Assembly (NCBI GenBank): GCA_029785685.1
Contig: JAFLZE010000003.1
Location: forward strand, 6,788 to 70,787
DNA from: Nitrososphaerota archaeon
GTDB lineage: Archaea; Thermoproteota; Nitrososphaeria; Nitrososphaerales; UBA183
Direction of reading: 5' to 3'
Length of the DNA stretch: 64,000 bases
Under the pieces are notes generated by a model. That model ran no database searches. It saw only the letters and a program-made list of their open reading frames with translations, and was not told the origin of the DNA. Position numbers and translations under genes: made by a program. Shown one piece after another: positions 7,380 to 15,199 of the stretch (position 1 is its first letter; each line of letters starts with the position of its first letter).

Positions 7380-8384
7380 TTGACCCCTGAAACGAAGCCG
7401 GAAGACTTTCCTTTCCTGGAGCCATCAGCCCTCAAGAGGGCCGTGGTGGTATGTCACAGGAACGCTGACGCTGACGCCTACCTCTCGGCCTACGCCGTCT
7501 CTAAGCTCATCGGGTCAGTCGCTCCCAGGTGCCACGTCTCCATAGCCACCCCGGGAGGGATGACGATGCTCACCCAGAAGCTGAGCGCGCGGTTCCCGCA
7601 TGACATCGCCGACGGGAGCGGGGGGGACTATGACCTGTATGTCGCGGTGGACGTGGGTGACGAGGAGCTCCTCAGTGAGTGGAAGGAGAAGTTCAGGGAG
7701 AGCCCCGGAATGAAGGTCCTGGTGGACCACCATCCGCGCAGAGAAGGGGGACTGTATGACCGTTCTGTGGTAGACGAGGGCGCGACCTCGGCTGCCGAGG
7801 TGGTCTACGGGCTTTTCGAGAGCCGGGGGGTGACCCCGGACCCACAGACGGCTCAGGCGCTCCTCGAGGCGATCCTCTTCGACTCCTCACATCTTGCAAT
7901 CGCGGGCCGCTCCGGGCTCGGGGCGGCGGTCAAGCTGATGGACGCAGGGGCGGACATCTCCCAGGCGCGGCGGGAGCTTCGCAGCGAGCCTGACTACGGA
8001 GAGGTCATCGCTAAGCTGAAGGGAGCTCAGAGGATATCGATATTCAAGGCAGGGACGTGGGTGGTGGCGACCAGCCACATCGGCTCGTTCCAGGCCCACG
8101 TCGCCAGGTCCATGGTCTACCTCGGGGCAGACTTGGCGCTGGTCAGCGGTGAGTCGGACGGCGAGACCAGGGTCAGCCTCAGGGCGACCCCGAGGTTCCA
8201 AGAGTCTGCGAAAGTAAAGCTGGGATCCGAGGTCGCCGAGGAGATGGCGAGGAGGCTCGGAGGGCATGGCGGGGGGCACGCCACCGCCGCTTCCTTCTCC
8301 GCCCCCGTGGGTGAGGAGGAGACGGTTGCGGCGACCATGAAGCTGTTCGGGGAGCTCATCGGCGAGCTGAAGAAGCTGGACTAG
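7380..8384 (+). CDS. DHH/DHHA1-family phosphoesterase
   Basis: The 334-residue protein has the DHH motifs HRNADADA (motif I variant), VAVDVGDEE, LVDHHPRRE (the DHH itself) and FDSSH, followed by a DHHA1 domain ending in GGHGGGHATAAS. Family members are Mn-dependent nucleases (RecJ-like, nanoRNase) or cyclic-nucleotide phosphodiesterases; archaeal ones near exosome genes probably degrade short oligonucleotides, but this is inference. The start is TTG 7380, 13 nt after the prefoldin stop. Its TAG stop interlocks with the stop of the convergent Nudix gene in a CTAG palindrome (8381-8384). Confidence 0.85.
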   Translation: MTPETKPEDFPFLEPSALKRAVVVCHRNADADAYLSAYAVSKLIGSVAPRCHVSIATPGGMTMLTQKLSARFPHDIADGSGGDYDLYVAVDVGDEELLSEWKEKFRESPGMKVLVDHHPRREGGLYDRSVVDEGATSAAEVVYGLFESRGVTPDPQTAQALLEAILFDSSHLAIAGRSGLGAAVKLMDAGADISQARRELRSEPDYGEVIAKLKGAQRISIFKAGTWVVATSHIGSFQAHVARSMVYLGADLALVSGESDGETRVSLRATPRFQESAKVKLGSEVAEEMARRLGGHGGGHATAASFSAPVGEEETVAATMKLFGELIGELKKLD

Positions 8385-8914
8385 GCGTACCTGGAGGAGG
8401 CCCTGCTCTTCAGGAAGCCCTCGAAGGAGAGCTTGAACCACGGCGTGTATGAGTCAGGGTGCGCCGTGAGGTCTGCGACCACGTCGGTAACGCTGGCCCA
8501 CCTTACAGACGACATCTCGTCCCCGTTGGGGACGATCGCGCCGTCGAAGTCCCCCACCAGTACCCTGCAGAACTCGTTCTCTGCGTTCGCCCCCTGGGGG
8601 GCGAAGTAGACGAAGGAGTGGACGTCCTCCAGCTCCCCCACCGTGGCGCTCAGCTCTTCCTTCGCCCTGCGCGAGGCTGCCTGCTGGTAGGTCTCCCCTG
8701 GATAGACGTGGCTCGTGAAGGAGACGTCCCAGGCGCCGGGCCAGAGCAGCTTCTTCTGGCTTCGTTGCTGGAGCAGCAGCTTGCCGCCGTGGAAGATGAG
8801 GGCGGTGTATGCCCTGTGGCGCTTCCCCTTCCCCGCGTGGCAGCTCTCGCGCGTGTCCGTCCCTATCTCCCTGTCGTGTTCGTCAACGAGTATGAGTATC
8901 TCCTCCTTGGCCAA
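8381..8914 (-). CDS. IPP isomerase-like Nudix hydrolase
   Basis: The protein has the type I isopentenyl-diphosphate isomerase/Nudix architecture: LILVDEHDREIGTDTRESCHAGKGKRHRAY, LLLQQRSQKKLLWPGAWDVS, then a Nudix box GETYQQAASRRAKEELSA. At the position of the catalytic Cys of E. coli Idi (NSVCGHP) this protein reads SFTSHV, so that Cys is absent; the later Glu (AENEF) is present. It may be an Idi-like hydrolase rather than a true isomerase. I chose TTG 8914 (MAKEEILILVDE), 26 nt after a TTATC element, although in-frame ATGs occur at 8986 and 9022 and would overlap the divergent ribK promoter. Confidence 0.72.
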   Translation of the reverse strand: MAKEEILILVDEHDREIGTDTRESCHAGKGKRHRAYTALIFHGGKLLLQQRSQKKLLWPGAWDVSFTSHVYPGETYQQAASRRAKEELSATVGELEDVHSFVYFAPQGANAENEFCRVLVGDFDGAIVPNGDEMSSVRWASVTDVVADLTAHPDSYTPWFKLSFEGFLKSRASSRYA

Positions 8915-8984
8915 CCCCCCCGTGGGCGGGCGGTTTCTAGATAAGCCAATCGGGCTTTTTATTTCGGCAGCCTCGGGGGCATCC

Positions 8985-9407
8985 ATGCGCCTCTCGGTGA
9001 CGGGGACGTTGTTCAGCGGCATGGGGAAGGGGAAGTACTATGTGGGCCACCCCGAGTACCAGAGGCGGTTCAGGGAGCGGCTGGGTTACATGCCATACCC
9101 CGGCACCCTCAACGTGAAGCTAGACGACAGGGAAGTGATACGCAGGCTCGGGGAGATCAGGTCGGCGGACGGGTCGAAGATAGAGAGTTTCGCCCTGGGC
9201 GGCGAGACGTTCAGCTCCCTCACTTGCTTCGAAGGGGAGCTGAAGGGGGAGAAGGTCACCCTCCTCTTCATCGACGTGACATACTACAACGAGACTGTCG
9301 CCGAGCTGATCTCCCCGACCTACCTCAGGGGGAAGCTCGGCCTGAAGGACGGCGACCCCGTGACCTTCAGCGTCGACGTGCCCACCCCTCACCAAGGTAG
9401 GTCATGA
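8985..9407 (+). CDS. ribK: CTP-dependent riboflavin kinase (stand-alone)
   Basis: The 140-residue protein is a complete archaeal-type RibK domain: GTLFSGMGKGKYYVGHPEY at the N-terminus, the signature PYPGTLNVKL, then a cradle-loop barrel ending LKDGDPVTFSV. RibK makes FMN from riboflavin using CTP. ATG 8985 sits 26 nt after a TTTTTATTT box, so the message is probably leaderless. Its 3' end overlaps by 41 nt with the convergent HTH-RibK gene, giving two riboflavin kinase domains tail to tail. Confidence 0.9.
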   Translation: MRLSVTGTLFSGMGKGKYYVGHPEYQRRFRERLGYMPYPGTLNVKLDDREVIRRLGEIRSADGSKIESFALGGETFSSLTCFEGELKGEKVTLLFIDVTYYNETVAELISPTYLRGKLGLKDGDPVTFSVDVPTPHQGRS

Positions 9408-10080
9408 CCGCGCACTCGTCCCCGTCCTCTAGGCCCAGTGACTTCCTGAGATCGACCGGAGAGATCACCTCGAGGACCGAGCTGTCGTGGTGAGTCCTCT
9501 CTATGGCTAGGACCGCCCCGGGGTGTTTCCCGGCTATCTTCGCGCGGAAACATTTCACGCCGCCGTAGGACCTCCTGCCGTCGCTGAAGCCTGGGATTTC
9601 AATCCCCTTCAGCAGCTCGAGGCGCCGCCGCTGCCCAATCATCGCCTCGGTGGTGAGGCGCAGGTTGAGGGTCCCCGGGAAGGGCTCGAAGTGGAGCGCC
9701 CTGGCGAAACCCTCGGCGTAGCCCTTCAGCGAGACATAGTAGGCGCCCTCTTTCAGCCCGGCGGACACCGTCCCTCGGAACTGCATGGTGTCCTTGCCCC
9801 TCTCCAGGTTTGCGCCCACATCAGCCAGGAAGGTCTCCACGGCGTCGAGGCCCGCCTCCGTCAGCCTGACGGCGAGCCCCCGTCCAGAGTGGGCTCTCTC
9901 GGCCAGGCCCACCCTCTGGAGGTCTGAGAGCCTCAGTGAGGCCGCCTGCTGGCTGAGTCCCAGGGATTCGCCCAGCATCCCCGTGGTGACGTTGACGAAG
10001 GAGTTGACTGCCCCCAGCCTCACCAGGTGGAGGAGAGTGGTGAGCTGCTCCGCACTCGCGCTGGCGCTCTTTTCTGACAT
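9367..10080 (-). CDS. rbkR: HTH-riboflavin kinase fusion, RbkR-type regulator
   Basis: The 237-residue protein has an N-terminal winged helix-turn-helix (residues about 10-85, SLGLSQQAASLRLSDLQRVGLAERAHSGRG) and a C-terminal RibK domain (FRGTVSAGLKEGAYYVSLKGY, PFPGTLNLRL, LRKSLGLEDGDECAVMTYLG). This is the layout of RbkR, known in archaea as a riboflavin kinase that also represses or activates flavin genes. It diverges from a full ECF transporter operon with a RibU-like S component, which fits control of riboflavin uptake. Whether its kinase domain is active beside the stand-alone RibK is unknown. Confidence 0.88.
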   Translation of the reverse strand: MSEKSASASAEQLTTLLHLVRLGAVNSFVNVTTGMLGESLGLSQQAASLRLSDLQRVGLAERAHSGRGLAVRLTEAGLDAVETFLADVGANLERGKDTMQFRGTVSAGLKEGAYYVSLKGYAEGFARALHFEPFPGTLNLRLTTEAMIGQRRRLELLKGIEIPGFSDGRRSYGGVKCFRAKIAGKHPGAVLAIERTHHDSSVLEVISPVDLRKSLGLEDGDECAVMTYLGEGWARRR

Positions 10081-10092
10081 CTACAAGGATGC

Positions 10093-10116
10093 TGGTAGCT
10101 ACTAAACTGTTATAAG
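10093..10116. promoter_or_regulatory. Candidate RbkR operator and divergent promoters
   Basis: A perfect 8-bp palindrome GTAGCTAC (10095-10102) extends imperfectly to 10093-10104. It overlaps the likely minus-strand TATA of rbkR (TTTAGTAG, 10099-10106) and lies next to the plus-strand TATA of the transporter operon (TTATAAG, 10110-10116; ATG 10139 is 26-27 nt on). The position suits a regulator controlling both genes. The link to RbkR is inference. Confidence 0.5.
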
Positions 10117-10138
10117 AATATCCGGCTCGGCGCGGAAC

Positions 10139-10837
10139 ATGGGCACAGTCTCAAGGGGCCGCCTGGACACGGCCTCCATCGCAGGTAGCGCCATATTCAG
10201 CGCCCTGGCGATCATCCTCGCGGCCGGCTCCCAGGCCATGGGCCTGAACTTCCCTCTGGTCCCGTACCTGCAGTTCGACCTTGGCGAGGTCGCAATCATA
10301 CTAGCGTTCTTCATCTTCGGGCCCGCCCCTGCGCTGGTAGCCTCCTTCGTGGAGTTCGGCGGGCTGATGGCCTTCGGCCAGCAGATACCCATAGGCCCTC
10401 TTCTGAAGCTGGCGGCGCTGGTGTCCACGGTCGTCGGTCTCTGGGCCGGCACGAAAATCGCGGCACGCGGCGGGAGGACCAGCTTCCTCAGGCTCGCAGG
10501 GTGGACCACTGCCATGGGCAGCGCGTTCCGGGCCGCGGTGATGACGGTAGCCAACTTCTACCTCGTCGTCTACATCTATGGCCTCGCAGCCACCGAGGGT
10601 TTCGTCAGCGCACCCTTCGCCGCGGTGGGGATCGGGCTGACCTCCTCCAACGCCCTGCTGGTGATCCTCGCTTTCACGGCCGTGTTCAACGTCACTCAGC
10701 TGGCCATGGTCATGGGCATCGCATCCCTGGTCTTGAGGGTCCCGTCGGTCCCCAGGCTGAGGGTGGCAGGGAGGACCCCGTGGTTCTCCGACGTGATGCA
10801 GCCGCCCGCCGCGACAGCCCCTAGGGAAAGACTCTAA
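10139..10837 (+). CDS. ECF transporter S component, probable riboflavin transporter (RibU-like)
   Basis: The 232-residue protein has about six transmembrane helices and the opening of ECF S components (SIAGSAIFSALAIILAAGSQAMGLNFPLVPYLQFDLGEVAIILAFFIFGP), where the LGE/D-(V)-(A) segment precedes a conserved FGP turn. It starts an operon with both ECF ATPases and the T component, so this is a dedicated group I ECF importer. Riboflavin as substrate is inferred from the divergent rbkR and the nearby ribK; the S fold alone does not prove it. The gene is leaderless, with its TATA at 10110-10116. Confidence 0.75.
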   Translation: MGTVSRGRLDTASIAGSAIFSALAIILAAGSQAMGLNFPLVPYLQFDLGEVAIILAFFIFGPAPALVASFVEFGGLMAFGQQIPIGPLLKLAALVSTVVGLWAGTKIAARGGRTSFLRLAGWTTAMGSAFRAAVMTVANFYLVVYIYGLAATEGFVSAPFAAVGIGLTSSNALLVILAFTAVFNVTQLAMVMGIASLVLRVPSVPRLRVAGRTPWFSDVMQPPAATAPRERL

Positions 10838-10860
10838 CCCCGCCAGATGGCGGCAGCCAC

Positions 10861-11712
10861 ATGGGCGACATACTCGGGATAGAGAGGCTGAACTTCAGGT
10901 ATCCGGAGTCGCCCAAAAACGCGGTCTCCGACTTCGAACTGTCGATACCTGAAGGCGAGATAGCGGTGCTGGCCGGGCCGTCGGGGTGCGGCAAGTCCAC
11001 CCTCCTCAGGACAGTGAACGGGCTGATTCCCCACATGTACGGCGGTGAGTACTCGGGGGACGTGATCGTGGCAGGATCGAGCGTCAAGGGTTCGAGCATG
11101 CGCGACCTCGCCCAGACGGTCGGGTTCCTCTTCCAGAACCCGGAGAACCAGATATTCATGTTCACCGTTGAAAGGGACATCGCTTTCGGGCTGGAGAACC
11201 TCGGGGTCCCCCGGGAAGAGATGAGGGCCAGGGTGGACGAGGCCCTCCGTCTCCTTAGGATCGGCGACCTGGCCCAGCGGGCCCCCCACGAGCTCTCCGA
11301 CGGGCAGAAGCAGAGGGTGGCCCTTGCCGGGGTCCTCGCGATGCGGCCAAAGCTGGTGATACTCGACGAGCCGACATCACTGCTCGACCCCAAGACGGCT
11401 TCTGAGCTGGTCGCCCTGGTGGCCAGGCTCAGGGAAGAGCTGGGGACCACCTTCGTCGTAGTGGAGCACCGCCTGGACCTCCTTGTGGGGGTCGCAGACA
11501 GGCTGGTCGTGATGGACGGAGGGAGGAAGGTTCTCGAAGGGGCCCCCAGGGACGTGCTCTTCGGCGATGATGCCGAGGCACACGGCGTGGCCATCCCTGC
11601 TGTCACCAGGGTGCAGAAGGCGCTCACAGAGAGCAAAGGCGGGAGGGCTGTCGCAGGACGGCTGCTGACCCCGTCCGAGTTGGCCTCCGCCGTGGAGGGG
11701 AGGCAGGGATGA
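10861..11712 (+). CDS. ecfA: ECF transporter ATPase A1
   Basis: The 283-residue ABC ATPase has Walker A GPSGCGKST, a Q-loop region FLFQNPENQIFMFTVERDIAFGLEN typical of ECF and cobalt-type ATPases, signature LSDGQKQ, Walker B LVILDEPTS and the H-loop VEHRL. A C-terminal extension of about 50 residues follows. With the second ATPase it forms the heterodimeric motor under EcfT. It starts 23 nt after the S component and overlaps the next gene by 4 nt. Confidence 0.93.
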   Translation: MGDILGIERLNFRYPESPKNAVSDFELSIPEGEIAVLAGPSGCGKSTLLRTVNGLIPHMYGGEYSGDVIVAGSSVKGSSMRDLAQTVGFLFQNPENQIFMFTVERDIAFGLENLGVPREEMRARVDEALRLLRIGDLAQRAPHELSDGQKQRVALAGVLAMRPKLVILDEPTSLLDPKTASELVALVARLREELGTTFVVVEHRLDLLVGVADRLVVMDGGRKVLEGAPRDVLFGDDAEAHGVAIPAVTRVQKALTESKGGRAVAGRLLTPSELASAVEGRQG

Positions 11713-12521
11713 TAGAGTTCAGGGATGTCACGTTCGTCCACCAGAACGGCGTCAAGGCCCTGGATGGGGTCAGCCTCAGGGTGGAGGCAGGCGAGTTCGT
11801 CGCCCTGGTCGGTGAGAACGGGGCGGGGAAGACGACCCTCGTCAAGCATGTGACTGGCCTGCTGAAGCCGGCGTCAGGCAGCGTCCTCGTCGACGGCGTC
11901 GACACGAGGGAGGCGAGCACGGCCCAGCTGTCGCGGAAGGTCGGAGTCGCATTCCAGAACCCCGACCACCAGCTCTTCTCAGAGACCGTGGAGGAGGAGA
12001 TGTCGTTCGCCCTCCGGAACTTCGGGTTCTCCCCGGAGCTGGTGCGGAACCGCGTCGCCTGGGGGCTGGAACTCTTCGGTCTGGAAGAGTACAGGAGGTC
12101 GTCTCCGCTGGTCCTCAGCGGCGGGGAGAAGAAGAGGCTGACCTTGGCGTGCATCCTGGCCTGGGACCCGCAGGTGGTGATACTCGACGAGCCCACGGTG
12201 GGGCAGGACGCCATCCAGAAGGAGAGGCTGGCGGGGACGATACAGATGCTGAAGTCTGCCGGGAAGACCGTGCTGGTGGTGTCCCACGACATCGAGTTCC
12301 TCTGGCCGATACAACCGAGGGTGGTGGTGATGAAGGGCGGGAGGGTCGTGGGAGACGGCCCCTCGGCAGACCTCATGCAGGATAGGGATCTGCTGGGATC
12401 GGCGAGGATCGCCCAGCCGCAGCTAGTGGAGTTCTACCAAGCGCTTCACCGCAGGCCTGTGGCACCCTTCGTCCACGCCCTGGACGCCGCGCGCTGGGCC
12501 GGGGAGACCCTGCAGCCATGA
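11709..12521 (+). CDS. ecfA: ECF transporter ATPase A2
   Basis: The 270-residue ABC ATPase has Walker A GENGAGKTT, the Q-loop VAFQNPDHQLFSETVEEEMSF, signature LSGGEKKR, Walker B VVILDEPTVGQD and H-loop VVSHD. The QNPDHQLF box is characteristic of energy-coupling factor ATPases. It is the partner of the preceding ATPase. Both ends overlap neighbours by 4 nt (ATGA), showing translational coupling. Confidence 0.93.
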   Translation: MIEFRDVTFVHQNGVKALDGVSLRVEAGEFVALVGENGAGKTTLVKHVTGLLKPASGSVLVDGVDTREASTAQLSRKVGVAFQNPDHQLFSETVEEEMSFALRNFGFSPELVRNRVAWGLELFGLEEYRRSSPLVLSGGEKKRLTLACILAWDPQVVILDEPTVGQDAIQKERLAGTIQMLKSAGKTVLVVSHDIEFLWPIQPRVVVMKGGRVVGDGPSADLMQDRDLLGSARIAQPQLVEFYQALHRRPVAPFVHALDAARWAGETLQP

Positions 12522-13264
12522 TGTGGCTCAGCGGAGGCTTCATCTTCAGGAAAGGCTACTCGTTCTATCACAGGCTGGACCCCAGGGCCAAGCTCCTGAA
12601 CTCGGTGCTGATGTTCGTGACGACGCTCCTCGCGAGGTCCGTCTTCGAGATGGTACTGGTAGTCGCGTTCATGGTTGGGCTTTCGGCAGCCGCCACGGTC
12701 CTGAAGAGGGTGGCCAGGACCATGGCGTTCACGGCGCTGTTCTCGGGGTTCATCTTCGTGGTGAACGTGCTGTTCACCAGGGACCTGGAGACGTCGGTCC
12801 TCTACGCCACGAGGTTCATAGCAATAGTGGTGTCGACCAGCATCTTCTTCATCACCACGTCGCCTGACGAGCTCGAGCAGGTCATGAAGATGTTCAGGCT
12901 CCCCAGGGACGTCGTTTTTGCCTTCGTCACCGCAGTCAGGTTCATACCGGTCATGATGCTCGACACCATACAAATCATGGACGCCCAGAAGTCCAGAGGG
13001 CTGGAGCTGGAAAAGGGGAACCTCGTCCGCAGGGTCAGGAACATGATACCCATATTGATCCCTCTGGTGGTCAACTCGGTGGTGAGGAGCGGAGAGCTGG
13101 CCGAAGCCATGGAGGCAAGGGCGTACGGCGCGGCCCCCAGGCCCACGTCCCTCCTGGCATACAGGGCGAGGCGGGTGGACATCGGGGTAGCGTGCGCGTC
13201 CGTCGCGTTGTTCGCGCTCGCCGCCTATTCCTTTTATTTCGTCATTCCAGTGCAGTTCCCGTGA
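12518..13264 (+). CDS. ecfT: ECF transporter transmembrane component EcfT
   Basis: The 248-residue protein begins with the EcfT-typical SFYHRLDPRAKLL segment and contains the two Ala-Arg-Gly-type coupling motifs, here KSRGLELEKG and MEARAYGA, which dock into the ATPases. Several transmembrane helices flank them (MLMFVTTLLARSVFEM, VVNVLF, SVALFALAAYSFYFVIP). It couples ATP hydrolysis to toppling of the S component. Its stop overlaps the GTG start of the nuclease gene that follows. Confidence 0.92.
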   Translation: MMWLSGGFIFRKGYSFYHRLDPRAKLLNSVLMFVTTLLARSVFEMVLVVAFMVGLSAAATVLKRVARTMAFTALFSGFIFVVNVLFTRDLETSVLYATRFIAIVVSTSIFFITTSPDELEQVMKMFRLPRDVVFAFVTAVRFIPVMMLDTIQIMDAQKSRGLELEKGNLVRRVRNMIPILIPLVVNSVVRSGELAEAMEARAYGAAPRPTSLLAYRARRVDIGVACASVALFALAAYSFYFVIPVQFP

Positions 13265-13947
13265 TTCCCGCCCGGGTGGTGGTCGACGAGAGGGAGAGGG
13301 CGAGCGGGGTCCCTGACGAGCTGGCCAAGCTCAACGTCAGGGTGTACTTCAGCAGGCTCCCGGTGGCGGATTATGTCCTCAACCCCGAGATTGCCGTAGA
13401 GAGGAAGTCTGTCAGGGACCTGGTCGCGTCAGTCTACGACTCGCGCATATTCGACCAGGCGGCGAAGATCTCTGCGGCCTACGCAAAGCCGTTCCTGGTG
13501 GTCGAAGGGGACTCCAAGGAGGTCGCCATCCTGGCAAGGAACATGAAGTCGTTCTTCGGGGCCATCGCCAACGTGTCCATCGCCTACGGGCTGAGGGTGC
13601 TTTACACGGCGAACCAGAGGGAGACCGCCCTCGCCATCTCAGAGTTACTCGTCCAGGCCAGGGCTAAGCCCCTCGCCAGGATGCCGTCGGAGGTCCCCCG
13701 CAAGGCGAAGAGCACCCCCCTGCAGCAGGTCTACCTGCTTTCGTCCCTCCCTGGGGTCGGGAGAAGGCTGGCGGAGAAGCTCCTGTCGAAATACGGCACC
13801 CCCAGACGGGTGATGGCCCTCACCGCGGGGGAGCTGGCCATGACCGGAGGCATAGGCTGGAAGAGGGCCGAGAAGATCAAGGAGGTGCTGGACTCGAAAT
13901 ATGCGAGGTACGTCGAAGCTGCCCCGCAGTCGAGGCTGGAAGGATGA
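13261..13947 (+). CDS. xpf: XPF/ERCC4-type 3'-flap nuclease (crenarchaeal-type, no helicase)
   Basis: The 228-residue protein has an ERCC4 nuclease domain (VVVDERERASGVPDEL, then IAVERKSVRDLVASV with the ERK core) and a C-terminal tandem helix-hairpin-helix (LSSLPGVGRRLAEKLLSKYG; MTGGIGWKRAEKIKEVL). It lacks the helicase of euryarchaeal Hef and resembles short TACK XPF, which works with PCNA on branched DNA. I chose GTG 13261, which overlaps the ecfT stop by 4 nt; the frame is open farther upstream. No functional link to the transporter is evident. Confidence 0.88.
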   Translation: MIPARVVVDERERASGVPDELAKLNVRVYFSRLPVADYVLNPEIAVERKSVRDLVASVYDSRIFDQAAKISAAYAKPFLVVEGDSKEVAILARNMKSFFGAIANVSIAYGLRVLYTANQRETALAISELLVQARAKPLARMPSEVPRKAKSTPLQQVYLLSSLPGVGRRLAEKLLSKYGTPRRVMALTAGELAMTGGIGWKRAEKIKEVLDSKYARYVEAAPQSRLEG

Positions 13948-14570
13948 AGGTCGCGGTTCTCGGAGGGACAGGCCGCATGGGAAGGGCCATCGCCAGGCAG
14001 CTTTCCCGGCACAACGAAGTGGTGATCGGTTCCCGGGACCCGTCGAGGGCCTCGGAGGCGGCCAGGCTGATTCACGGGGCGACCGGGTCAGACTACCTCG
14101 GCGCCTCGGAGGCCGCGGATGTCGTGGTCTTCACAGTCCCCTATGAGGCCCTGGGCGCTGCGGCGGGGCTCGCCGCTGCGCTCTCGGGGAAGGTGGTGGT
14201 CTCAGCGGTCAACCCGCTGAGGGTCGAGGCTGGGCTTCTACGGTACGGGCTGGAAGAGGGGTCCGCGGCGGAGGAGCTTGCCGGCCTCCTCCGGGAGAGC
14301 AGAGTGGCCACGGCGTTCAACCATGTCTCTTCTCTGTTCTTCGAGAGGGACGAGCCGGTCGCCATGGACATACTTGTGGCTGCGGAGACCAGGGAGACGT
14401 TCGAGGTGGTCTCAGGGTTGGTGAAGTCCATCCCGAACCTCAGGCCGCTCTACGCCGGGCCCCTCTCCCAGGCCCGGGTCATCGAAAGGATGACCCCCCT
14501 GGTCCTCAACCTCGCCAAGCTCAACAAGACAGGAAGCTTGACCACGAGGTTCGTCTCCGTAAGGGGATAG
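13944..14570 (+). CDS. fno: F420H2:NADP oxidoreductase (NADPH-dependent F420 reductase)
   Basis: The 208-residue protein opens with the Rossmann motif VAVLGGTGRMGRAIARQLSRHNEVVIGSRDPSRA, specific for NADP in Fno, and contains ADVVVFTVPYEAL, VSAVNPLRV and TAFNHVSSLFF, matching F420-dependent NADP reductases. It moves hydride between F420H2 and NADP. It overlaps the XPF gene by 4 nt, so it is the last gene of the transporter operon. Its presence implies coenzyme F420, whose synthesis starts from a flavin precursor; that may explain the flavin-rich setting. Confidence 0.85.
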   Translation: MKVAVLGGTGRMGRAIARQLSRHNEVVIGSRDPSRASEAARLIHGATGSDYLGASEAADVVVFTVPYEALGAAAGLAAALSGKVVVSAVNPLRVEAGLLRYGLEEGSAAEELAGLLRESRVATAFNHVSSLFFERDEPVAMDILVAAETRETFEVVSGLVKSIPNLRPLYAGPLSQARVIERMTPLVLNLAKLNKTGSLTTRFVSVRG

Positions 14571-14598
14571 AGGAGGCCGGAGCGGTCATGCCCCGCGC

Positions 14599-15126
14599 CT
14601 AGGATCCGGGATACTGGCTCAGCCCGTCCTGCCATCCGGCATAGAGGACCGGCCTGTACCTACGGTAGTCCCAGAAGCCGCTGAAGGCGCCCGCAGCGCG
14701 GGCGTCCTCTACGCGCGCGACCAGGAGCAGGTGGTCGCCGAGGCGGCGGGTCGCCTGCAGCCTGCATTCCAGGGTCGCCACCGCTGCGTCGAGGACCGGG
14801 ACCTTCAGCTTCACCCCCTCCGAGTATTTCAGCCCGGCCTCTGCGAGCTTGTCCTTCACCGCGGCACCGCTGGCGGTGGCCAGCTTCGACAGGGCTGACG
14901 ATCTCTCTCTGCCGACGATTGAGAGGGAGAAGCAGCGCGCCTTCCTGGCTAGCCTGCATGTGTAGCCCCGAGGAGCGCACGCCACGGCGACCATCGGCGG
15001 GCGCTCGGAGACAGACAGGTAGGACACCACGGGCATGGCCGAGACCCTGGCCCCTGCCTTCGCGGCCATCACCAGAGGGACCTGAGGATAGAAGAGGCGG
15101 TGGACTAGCGACGGGTCGATGCCCAT
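14599..15126 (-). CDS. Flavin reductase-like FMN-binding protein
   Basis: The 175-residue protein has the split-barrel flavin-reductase domain: PQVPLVMAAKAGARVSAMPVVSYLSVSERPPMVAVAC, then a central SLSIVGRE segment and LECRLQATRRLGDHLLLVARVEDAR. Family members bind FMN and reduce it, or serve as the reductase of two-component monooxygenases. The ATG at 15126 lies about 27 nt after a TTAACTAAC element, so it is likely leaderless. It is convergent with fno. Confidence 0.82.
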   Translation of the reverse strand: MGIDPSLVHRLFYPQVPLVMAAKAGARVSAMPVVSYLSVSERPPMVAVACAPRGYTCRLARKARCFSLSIVGRERSSALSKLATASGAAVKDKLAEAGLKYSEGVKLKVPVLDAAVATLECRLQATRRLGDHLLLVARVEDARAAGAFSGFWDYRRYRPVLYAGWQDGLSQYPGS

Positions 15127-15199
15127 GGGGCAAGCGGTGGGACTCCGGTTAGTTAAGTGGAGGCGCAGGCGCGGGCGACTCTGCGGAACCCGCGCGCCC

